A program made the position numbers and the translations under genes. A stretch of DNA of 64,000 nt, from assembly GCF_028476545.1 (NCBI RefSeq), contig NW_026733029.1, positions 39,871-103,870 of the forward strand. Direction: 5' to 3'. This document shows positions 15,301 through 27,300 of this stretch, in pieces; position 1 is the first letter of the stretch; the number at the start of each line of letters is the position of its first letter. The notes under the pieces were generated by a model that was given only the letters and a program-made list of their open reading frames with translations, made no database searches and was not told the origin of the DNA. The stretch is from Physella acuta. Lineage: Eukaryota > Mollusca > Gastropoda > Physidae.

Positions 15301-18300
15301 CCATACAAACAATACCTGCTGTCAAGAAATTGAGCTGTTGGTTCAATTTATTTTAAAGATGGTTTAGATTGATTATCTGATTTAATGGTGTTTACTGAAA
15401 ACTACTAAAAGGACAGAAAGATATCTTTTACAAAGAAGAGTTTTCTATTTTAGTAGTTACAAGGGATTGAATGGCCAGGAGCCCATATTTTTGTCCTTGT
15501 ATGTAGGTAAGACCATAGCTTAATGGACTAATAGATCTCCATATTAATGGTGCTCCCTATATTTGGATCACTCCATCCCTTACATAATAAAGTTTTATCA
15601 ACTATTTAATTTCTATATTGAAACACATTATAATTTATAGTTTTCTTGTTTTACTTGTCTTCCCCAGCATCTTTCTACACTTTACCATACGTGAATGACT
15701 TCATCCTGGAGCTGCTTGTCGGCTGCCCACTGGTCAACATCAGGAACACAACCCTGGAGCAGTTGTACCTGCTCTCACAGCTGGAGCTGCCCAATGATGG
15801 AGGGCTTGAGTCAGTTCAGTCCCCACGCCAGTTTATTCTTGTGCTGCTACTGAAGGCATATGTCCCTTTCTGGGTGACTTCCACCAATGCTCGTGGATCC
15901 ACACAGAAGTGAGTGCACTAATTGATTGATACATACCTCATGCTTTTAGACACCTTTCACCTCATTTTAATCTATCTTTTACCAATATCTTTAAATAATA
16001 AAATAAATACTCGTCCAATGTTGTACACATTGAGGCTTTATAGAATCATAATTTTTATATTAGCAATTTTATTTAAATTCTTACCGTAACTCACATTTTT
16101 GTCTCAATGTCTGCATCAGCTAATTATTTTGATTGCTATTTATTTGTAATGTCTTATTATTTAATGTGCAAAAATATTCTACTGTTTACAATTTTGTGAA
16201 TATTTTAATTGCCTATATTTTTCTTCTTTTCATTGCATTATTTAATTTTAGGTTTTTGCTGTCAATTTATTTAGAAAGATGTCTTATTTATCTAAAATTA
16301 TATCTTTAGTTCAATGGTTAAATAATACCCTTCTTGTGAATAAATGTTCTGTTTTGTTACTTCCAGATTACTCCATCAATGCTCACAGTATTTTGAGCTT
16401 AGGTGCAGACTCCTACAGCATTTGCCATGTATGTTCTTTAAGTAAAACCAAAATTATTTTAATTTTTAGATGAGTAAAAATACATTTTTCACTCAGGTGT
16501 AGAAAACAAAATTACATTTTTTAACATGTGTACACTTTGTTACGTACATCATCAAATTAGATAAAAATCATCACATCAAAGTATTTACATAAATTATCAA
16601 ATGAGTCTTTTTTTTTAGTACATATTACAAACACAACTTTTATTACTTTTGACATTTTGTTAATTTCTTGCCCTTATTTTTTATCATGTTTTCAGTGCTT
16701 GAGCAGAAGCGCCTTGCCCTGAACATTGAGTCCATGCTGGAGGATGAAATAGCCTGGCTGGGCAACTTCGTGCCCTCGCGCCACTCCGACCTTAACCAGA
16801 CGGACAACACCCTGCTGGCCGGGCACCTGAAGCTCATCTGTACATTGCTGACCTGTGAGGGGGTGGACAAGGCAGAACATGGTAAGTAGTGTGTGGTTTG
16901 ACTTGGTTATGTGGGCTGTCTGAATCTTGACATCTTTTGCCTGTCATCTAGAGTCTATGACCTTCTATGTCAGAAATTTTTTGTTCTTATCTGCAAAGCT
17001 CTTATAAAAAGTTACCCTTTGAACCAAGATGTTCACGGGGCAGGTGAAGTAGAGTTTCTGTAACCTCTGCATACTAAGGCATGGTGTAGTCAGCGCTATG
17101 CCCAGCTGCCTTTACTTTCCCTAACTTGAGTCAGGTACCCATCAGAGCTGGGTTGACTCAGGGACATCCTATTGACTTAAGCCTGGGATCCGAACTTAAA
17201 ACTCTCATGTTAGCAGTTGTACAGTCTACCTGACCAAGCAGTTCATTAAACCTCCTATATCAGCAAAAGATATGTACAATAGATCCACTACTAATGTGCT
17301 TTCAACTAAAAATTGTCACCCTGTTGAACATAGAGTCACTATACTTAGTTGGTTTAGTTGTAAAGAAATATATATTTTTAACTACATTATAGGGATCTAG
17401 GCTAAGACATCTAAATGTTTAACAAGTCTTTTCTCCCCTCTCTTTTTTAGGTTCAAGCCTGGTCAGTGACCTCTTACATGACTTCCTGTTTCCTGCATCC
17501 AAGTTAATGCTGGACAGCCTGAACCAGCCCACACAAGACAGTAGCCTTGTGGAGTTTAACCCAAAGTGAGAACAATCTTCTCATAATGTAATGTTACTAA
17601 CTGGTTGCTAACAGAAAATATAACAACATATTATAAAGTTATTGTATTGTAAGCACAGATTATTGTATTGTAAGAACAGTTTTTTTTAGTAACTTGAGCA
17701 TTTAATGTTTAGATTCTTGCAAACTCATTTTATTGATACTTATCTTTATTGACACCAAGTAAAGAACAGAAAGCTTTTAAATATTAGTGCCTTTTTCCTA
17801 AGAAATTTTGTTGTAACCTCTAAATTTTTATGTTATGTTGACAGATGCTCAAATTCAGAATCCCGAGTGGCAGCTTATGATTTGTTGACTGAACTTGCTA
17901 ACAATTGCCTGGCCAATCTTAAACTTATTTCTAAAGAACTTCTTATGATGCACCATCAACTTACAGACAACACCAAAGAGTGGGAGGTATGTAACACATG
18001 GTCCCTCAAATCCACACTCACATCCACAGTAATTTTTTTTTAAAAGTAAAAGTAAAGTGTCTTTATAAAGTATTGTGTATATTTTAGTTTTTTAAAAGTA
18101 AGCTAGATGACCATACTTTTAAAAAGTTTGTCCTAATGAAGTATAATGTAAACTTAAATTTTAATTTTAAAAAAAGTAGATGACTGCTATATTTAAAAAA
18201 AATAATTCCGTATTAAGTAACCTGTAAATTTAAGACACTATAATGATAACATTTTCTTGCTCCAGTACATGCCTCCTGTAAATGGGAGAGCTGCCTGTGG

Positions 18301-21300
18301 GTATGTGGGTCTCAAGAATGGTGGCGCCACCTGCTACATGAACTCTGTGCTGCAACAGTTGTACATGACGCCTGGAGTCCCCGAAGCTGTGCTCAGTGTT
18401 GACGAAGATGAGCCTGATGAAGAATCGTAAGTAGATTTGTTTTTGAGATAGTAATGTAAAGCCATATCAGACAAGAAAAATGGCTTGGCTTTGGCTGCAT
18501 TGAACTGTTAAAAATAATGATTAAAAAAACCATTTTAAAATATCTGGGATTTAATAAGGACAGTGAAAAGAACATGAGAATAGTTTTGTAGATCATAGCT
18601 AAACCTGAGTCGTGTGTCCTGTTGTTGGGTTAAATTCAAACTAAAACTAAATGATTTTATAGTAGCAAGAAACAGTTCACATTTGTTTTTTAATTTGTGT
18701 AACAAAATTGTTAAAAAATTACTGATGTAATCTTTATTCAGAGAATTATATAACTGCTTTATAATTTAGTTCTCATAAAAATAGAATTGTTTTTTTCTTT
18801 TTCTTGCCTGAATGAACCCCTGACCTCGCCACTGTTTCAGAGTATTTTACCAAGTCCAGCAGATGTTTGGTCATCTGATGGAGAGTCGGCTGCAGGCGCA
18901 TGAGCCAGAGAAGTTCTGGCAGGTGTTCAAGCTGTGGGGCCACACTGTGAACATCAGAGAACAACAGGACTCTTTTGATTTCTTCCAGGCCGTGTTGGAT
19001 CAGATTGATGAGCATATGAAGGTAACTTACATTTTGTATATGTTGTATCTGGAGCGACTCCAATGTAATGCTTGTGGTCTGGTATGTAATGCTTGTGGTC
19101 TGGTATGTAATGCGTGTGGTTGGTATAAAATGACTATGCATGGGTTTAGTGCAGGGGTCGGCTCTTTTAATGCCAATTTGTGGCTCTCCAGTTCCATAAT
19201 AATTATATTATTTTATTTTCAAAACTAAAAAAATATACTGTAACAACAAAAACAACTTTAAACAAAATAAAAAAAAAACTAAAAAATAGGTGGAGTAGAG
19301 CGTATATGGACATCTGACATCATCTGGGCGTTAGGCCCAGCCCCACATTTGTGCTGTGGCCGTGGCAATGGTTCCATGCTTTCCACCACCGAAGTGCACA
19401 TAAAAATGTTAGTGGCTCTTTAAAAATTGGGAAATTTTGTAGATTTGTAACTTTGGGCTCTTCAGTCTCAAAGGGTTGACGACCCCTGGTTTAGTGACGT
19501 CATCGATTTTTCTTTATTTGTATGTGTGACTAAGGCTTAATCCCTCTTATTTTCCCTCTCTTTCACATTGTGTTTAATAAGGGCGCCAGGCCAAATGAGC
19601 ACCAGCTGCCACAGGTTATAAAAATTATGCCTCCGAAATCTCTTGATTGCGATTCCGCACGGGACTTATAGTCAGTTTGACCATCCCATGTGTCATGAAC
19701 GACAAAGGCCCTTTTATTGAGGGTTCTGGAATTCCGTATCTTATTGAAATAGCGTAGTTAAAAAAGTTATAGGTTTCAGAAGATGAATATGAACGATTAA
19801 AAAATTAATTTAATTATATTGACTTAAACTTTTAGATGCATAAGTTTAATTATACAGTTATACGTGACATTACAAATTCCAAATTAAATTTATTCTTTGT
19901 ACATTTAAAATAATTAGAAAAATGTAAAATTACTAATGAATAATTTAAATAATATAGAGATAACCAGCCCTTGTCAAAGGGACATAATAAAATTTAAAAA
20001 TATACGAATGTTATATTTGTTATCCCCCCTTAGATTCCCCTTTTCATTCAGTTAATAAAAAATAATTCTAAATCTAAATAATTTTGTCTTCTCTACACCT
20101 CCACGTATCTATTTTGTCTGTTCCCTTTTAGCCACACAGCAAATTTGAACTGCCACTCAATCATTTTCTAAAATAATTATGGAACACTGCACACAAAATA
20201 CATGTTGCACTCTAGCTTTTTCTCCTTAAAGGGACATTTGCTGATAGATCTCTCTGTTTGGATTTTCTGTAGGTATAGTTTTAGATTAAAACATCATTTT
20301 CTATTTTCAGACTATTGGAAAGGAAGAAATTTTCAAGAAAAAGTTCCAAGGAATCTTCTCTGATCAGAAAATTTGTAAAGATTGCCCTCATAGGTAGTTT
20401 TAAAATACATATCTGTGTGCACCTCCCCTATTCAGTCTGTTTATGTTTTGGGTTTGACTCCTGTTTATAAACTAATCTCTCAAGTTTCTAATATGCACCT
20501 GGTAAATATTTTTAAAAAGTTTGCCATATGCCTAAACTGTGGATGTTTTATTTTAACCCAGACCTTTTATTTTTGTTGCAATAACCCTAATCTATGTATT
20601 TTTTAGATATGAGAGGGAAGAAGCCTTCATAGCCTTGAACTTGACAGTGAAGAACGCCACACTACAAGATTCTTTAGACCAGTTTGTCAAGGGGGAGTTG
20701 TTGGAGGGGGCCAATGCTTACTTTTGTGAGAAGTGTGGGGAGAAGGTTGGTTAGCATTTCTCACTTATGTGGGGGGGAAGTTGTGGTTTGTGTGTGTGTG
20801 CAAGTGTAGGGGGGGGGGTTGTTGAATCATACCTCAACAGTTTTGGTAGACTGTTAAATCCCCCTGCAGTTTAATTTGATGGTTTTTTTTGGTGATTGCA
20901 CTGACAACTTTGATTCCAGAGAAACACAGTTTTGGTAGACTGTTAAATCACCCTCTAGTTTAATTTGATGTTGTTTTTTTTTGATGATTACACTGACAAC
21001 TTTGATTCCAGAGAAACACAATCAAGAGGATGTGTATCAAAAACTTACCCCCCATGTTGTGTATACAACTAAAGAGGTTCGGCTATGACTGGGAGGCCAA
21101 CAGGGCATTGAAGTTTGATGATTACTTCAAAGTAAGTCCTGTCATAGAAAAATTTCATTACCCCTTTCAGTACATAGTTTTCCTTTAAGTGCCAATGATT
21201 CTTGCGTTTCCTCCATTTATTCTTGGTACCTTTATTAAAATCTTGAATGTATTTCTTGTAGCAATACTATGTTTTTAAAATATTTTCCCTTTTCAAATTT

Positions 21301-24300
21301 TAATGTTCTTTTTTAATGTATCAAAAAATGGGCAATCTATATTTAAAAAGTGAACAAAATAAAATCATATTTTAAATTTTTGTCCAAAAATTGTTTTTGT
21401 TATATCATGAAATATTTCCAGAATGACTTAATTTAAAAATAAAAAATTCCTTTGTCAGTTCCCATGGCGACTAGACATGGAACCTTACACAGTGGAGGGG
21501 ATGGCACGCAGAGAGAGTGAACAAAACGATGGGATGAGTATAGACAATCAGTCCTCATCTAGCTCTGAAACAGAAGGCGCGGCCACGGATTCCTTAAACG
21601 GTGAAATAGAATCTGGCATAGAGGCAGCATCAATTAGTTCTGAGTCTAGTCCTATACAGTATGATCTAGTTGGCATTGTGGTACACAGTGGTCAGGCAAA
21701 TGCTGGACATTACTATTCTTTTATACGGGACAGAAGGTAAGCCACAATTAGAAATCTAAAATGTATCATGTATTTGTCAGTAATAATAAGGTTAGGCTCC
21801 AAGCAAATTGGATGACCATGAGGAGTATGCAACCAGCTGAACTAAGTCTATATAGAAATTATTTATTTCTACTGTCGTATACAGAAAGAGAACAATTTAT
21901 GTTTATAGCTGGTTAAAACAAGGAATCATTACGAGATCTTTGTCTTATTTAGTACTGGATCGTCTGTATTATATTAATTATTACTAATGTGCATGCTCAA
22001 AAAATTAAAGAATGTGGATAGTTTTGTTACAACTGTATCATATTTTCCTACATAGATAAAATTACTAAGAAGTAAGAGTTACATTGAATTTGTTGCTACA
22101 ACACCCATCATTTCTATTTTTCAAGTCTTTATGTAAACTGATGAAATAATAGATTGTACAAACACATAACATATACCAGTGTATAGCGCCATATACGTCT
22201 ATATATTATTATTTTTATTAAATGCAGTACACAAATTTTGACATTTTAAAGTTATTTAAAAAAAACTTTATTATTGTTACATATTTTTAAAGTTCCATTA
22301 TTTTCTGTTTGTCAGTACTTATTTTAAATAAAAAAAACTCCATTATTTACTGTTTGATACTTGTTATAATTTATAAAAACTCCATTATTTTCTGTTTGCC
22401 AGGGGTACTGTAGTCACTAACCCCAACAAAGGCAAGTGGTTCAAGTTTAACGACACAGTGGTGGAGGAGTTTGATATGAATGATGTCACAGTCGAGGAGG
22501 AATGTTTTGGTGGGACCTACAAGGCTAAAGTTTATGATTCTTGTAAGCTCGTATCTAACATTTCCTTTGTATTTTGTTCACTTGTTATATCATCATTTTT
22601 CAAAGTTGTCAAATCAGTTCCTGAGTGGCATTTATTGTTTTCTGTATGCAGCCAACACCTACCCTGAAGAACGGCTGCGCTACTGGAATGGATATTTGTT
22701 GTTTTATGAAAGAATAGAGGACATGAGATCACCAGTCACAGCCAAGAGGAGTAAAATCATATCTAGGCGTGTTCTTCCTGAAGGGGGGTGAGTGCTTTTT
22801 TTTTTTATCAGGCTAATGAATTCAGCAATGGTAAGAACAGTCAGGGAGTGCTGAATGTAGAAATTAGTATCCTATCAGTTGATGTGTGAGGACTCTTATT
22901 GAATGCTAGCCTGTGGGACCATGTTTTTCTACTCAGTGGGTGAATGGTAATTATTTTAATGGACAGACTTGACTTACCTTTGGTTACATGACCCATCAAC
23001 TTGGCATTCTTATGAAACTTTGCTGTGATTCCTAGTGTGTTCGTGTTAGCTCGGATAAATGAATTGTATTTTTAATAATATTCATGTTAAAATTTGGTAG
23101 TGAAATAACTGTAAAATATTTAATTCTAAAATAAATTGTTTTTTTAATAAATACAAAATATTATTTCAAATATTTTTTGAAAAATATCTCAAAAAGGTTT
23201 TTCTTATATCTAGAACTCTCAAAAAAAGTACTTCTATCCAGAACTCTATAAAAAGTATTTTCCTTCTATTAAGAGTTCTAAAAAAAGTATTTTCTTTCTA
23301 TCAAGAGCTTTATAAAAAGTATTTTCCTTCTATCAAGAGCTATATAAAAAGTATTTTCCTTCTATCAAGAGCTCTATAAAAAGTATTTTCCTTCTATCAA
23401 GAGCTATAAAAAGTATTTTCCTTCTATCCAGCAAACGCAGCCTGAACAGTGACAGCCTGATGGAGCTGACAGAGCTAGTACACAAAGGAGAAAGGAAGGG
23501 GATATTCATGGACCGTATGCCTGCTGGCATCCAGCAAGTCATCCATGCTGAGAACATCACCTTTGTGAAGAACAGGGACATCTACAACCCAGAGTACTTC
23601 ACATTTGTTCGGCAACTTGTTAGTGTTAATAAGGTACAGTAGCCAGAGACAATCACACTCATTGTATTCTTCTAGCATAATAAGGTGTTGATTTCCAATT
23701 CACAGCACCAAGTTTTGTTTTGGTTTGACTACTTTCTAGGGGTCGGCGTGGTCGAGTCGTTAGAGCACATGGGTGCTAAACCGAAAAGTCTCGAGTTCGA
23801 ACCCTCTGGCAGATGAGGCTCGTTAGCTGGGGACAGCCACTCTTCTAGGAGAGACAACTCCAAAATCAAACAACTGCTGCCTTGTAGTTTGTTCTTGGTT
23901 GGACAAAGGCTATAGAAGCAAATCCAAAAAGAAAAGCAGGCTGAAATCGGAGTCAATGGCCTCAATGGCGCATAACCAGTTGACACGTATCCTTAATTGT
24001 AATGGAAGCATGGTTGAGTCGGCAAAGCTCATGGTTGATAAATTCGAAAAAAGTCTCGAGTTCAAACCCTCTGGCAGATAAGGCTTGATCCCTCCCAACA
24101 CTAAAAATTAAGAATGAAGAAGAAGAAGACTACTTTCTGACTACATTAATTGATGTTTGTTTTTTTAACTTTCAGTTTTATAATTTCAATTCTTACTTGT
24201 TTATTTTCTAAATTTTTTTTGATAAATTTCTGACCATAGTGACTGATGTTTGTTTACTCTCTGACTATATTTACTGATGTTTGTTAACTTTCTGACCATA

Positions 24301-27300
24301 GTGATTGATGTTTGTTAACTTTCTGACTATATTTACTGATGTTTGTTAACTTTCTGATTATATTGACTGATGTTTGTTTACTTTCTGATTATATTTACTG
24401 ATTGTTTATTTTCCTTCTCAGAATTATGCTGATCACCCAGACTATGCAAACATGTGTATTCAAAGTATGCAGTTAGGAATTAGGTTTTTAGTCAATACTT
24501 ATCTACGTACCAGGTTAAAAACACAGTACGTAGAAATTACATATTTTACTCATTTTTAAAATTTAACTGTAAATATTGAGTTGTAATTCTAAACCATTTT
24601 TGCCTTATGTTCTAACTAATATTTGTAACAATGTATAGGTTTAAAAAAGTAATAGGTCTAAAATACATTGTATAGTTATGGTATTGGTTTGAAAAGATTC
24701 ATTTCTATTATGTCATCAGAGATAAAGTCTATATCTGACAATATCCCTACGTAAAATGATATAGGTTTAATCAAGGTGAAGGCAGTAAATAAATATGATT
24801 GTAACTTCTGTAGTAAAACCACAGGCTACAATGCTGTCACTAAAATTACCTTTGTTTTTGTCACCTAAGATGTGAGCTGGACGAGTGGGTTTCTCTGTTG
24901 GACCAGCTGATGTCAGCATGCAAGGATGCCTGTTTGTGGTTCATTGACTACCTGGCCAGTGGGGAAGGAAGTGACATCATCAAGTGTGTACTGTATATGC
25001 AACCTCTGTGCTTGGTTTCTGTCCTATCCTACTTGATACATTAGACTGGTTTTTCTGTTTGCTTGTACATTAGTTTGATTCAGATGGTTGAGTAGAAATT
25101 TAAGATAGAACTTGTATTAGTCTAGCTTGTCTTGTTTAAGTCACTTCGTTATATCTCAGTCATACAAAATTATTTATTCTGTAAATAATTACAATGGCAC
25201 TCGTCTAAAAAATTACCCCAATCAGTGTTTTTACTTGATTGTTTTTCAAGTTTAGAATTAAAATAAGAAAAAAATGAAGCAACACATGTATTTTTGTTCT
25301 CCCCCCAGGCCATTCATTTTAGAAAGTCCCAGCAAGGAAGTCCGAGTGATGTTCAGCAAACTTTTGGAGAAAACTTTTTTCAGTTTTTTCCACCATGGAG
25401 GTGTTCCTGTAAGCAACATTTTAGTTATTTATCTTTTACTACATCTGTTTTTATCTAATGCCTATCTTGTCTGTGCAACACACTTTGAAATGCCTTATGA
25501 ACCACTAACTACATTTGTTTTTATCAAATGTTGGGCTGTGCTATACTCTTTGAAATATCTAATTGACCACTAGGACCACTATATCTTAAACAGAAAATTG
25601 TAAATAGTTTTTTTTTGTCTTGTAAATTAAGAATTGAACTTTTATTTTTAGACTCACCATAACTTGAATACAATGCTAGAAAACCTGTAAACATTCTATT
25701 TTTAGACCCACCACAACCTGAATACAATGCTAGAAAACCTGTAAACATTCTATTTTTAGACTCACCACAACCTGAACACAATGCTAGAAAACCTGCTGGT
25801 CCTCTTAGACAAGGATGCTGTGGATCTGGTTAAAAATAGCACTCAGTATTTTCAGGTCATTAGAGCCTATATACAGATGGTAGGTGCTACAAAAGTTGTC
25901 ACTTTTTCACCTAATATCTTGAAGCTATGACAACATTCACAGTTAATGATTTTATGACTGTTCCTACTTGACTCAGTACAAAGCTTTGATAATATTTACA
26001 GTTAATGATTTTATGACTGTTCCTACTTGACCGAGTACAAAGCTTTGATAATATTCAAAGTTAATGATTTTATGACTTCCTACTGGACCCAGTACAAAGC
26101 TTTGATAATATTCAAAGTTAATGATTTTATGACTGTTTCTACTTGACCTAGTACCAAGCTTTGATAATATTCACAGTTAATGATTTTATGACTGTTCCTA
26201 CTGGACCCAGTACAAAGCTTTGATAATATTATAGTTAATGATTTTATGACTGTTCCTACTGGACCCAGTACAAAGCTTTGATAATATTTACAGTTAATAA
26301 TTTTATGACTGTTTCTACTTGACCTAGTACCAAGCTATTGATATTTTGTTTATTGTTTATACTAGGGTACCAAAGCTTGTGCCCACATGTTTGGTAGAAA
26401 TGGGTTCCAGCGCTTGCTCATTTTTTTACTGGGCAGTGGCAATGGGGTAAGTGCATTACTCGTCTATATCGTAGATGTAAGGATCATGAAAAGTCAAGTT
26501 TTTTGGTTATCTAGCAAGGAATTTTTTTTCTTTTTATACATAGCAAATAAAACTAAGAATTATATGCATATGAAAAAAATTAAAGCAATATCTTATTAGT
26601 TCTTATAAAGAAATAAAACCAACCAATTTTTTTTGTAAAAATAAAAAGTCCTTTTTAAATCTCCTTCAGGATTCTGGGCGAAGATGGAGCTCTATACAAG
26701 CCAGAGATTTCTCACACTTGCATGCAGCATTAGCACTGCTCATTCTCAACTGTGATGTTAAGGTCTACCAAACACATGGTAAATATCTATTAGCTTGTGG
26801 TATTACAGATTACTTTGTGCTGGTACCTCCAATAGTGGTTACCAGTTACAGTGATGGTATTTTTACTTGTCTTGCCACTTCCATTAGGATTACCAAACAC
26901 ATATGAAACATAAATTGTGTTAATTATATATTATGTATAGTTAAAAATATTGCTGGTGTATGTAGTTGTTGTATTTGTCTTTGCTTGTAGAAGTGGGGGA
27001 GCACAAGGAGAGAAAACCCAGCACTGTACAGCCCCACATTTTCCTCAAGATGTCCACTGACATGAGCTCTTTTGTCTTTGGTGAGGAGTCCCACAGATAC
27101 ATCAAGGAGGTAGGCTCTTGCTGTCTCAGGACGCTTTAGTCATGTTGTGTGAGGAGACTTTCAACGTTGCCATAAATCTTGTTTTCTTTAAATAACCTTT
27201 GTTAGTATAAAAGATATATCTTTTTGATACATTTGAAATGTGAAAAACCATTTTTAAAAAATGTTTTTGTTAATTCCCTTAGGTGGTGTCAGCAGTCAGG

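Noticed and set aside
18773-19141. Minus-strand 122-residue frame
   Set aside because: Antisense of the USP24 protease exon and a following repeat.
23739-23815. A functional tRNA gene
   Set aside because: A-box and B-box like sequences are present, but it is the head of a SINE with a tail and target-site duplication, and it does not fold cleanly as a tRNA by eye.
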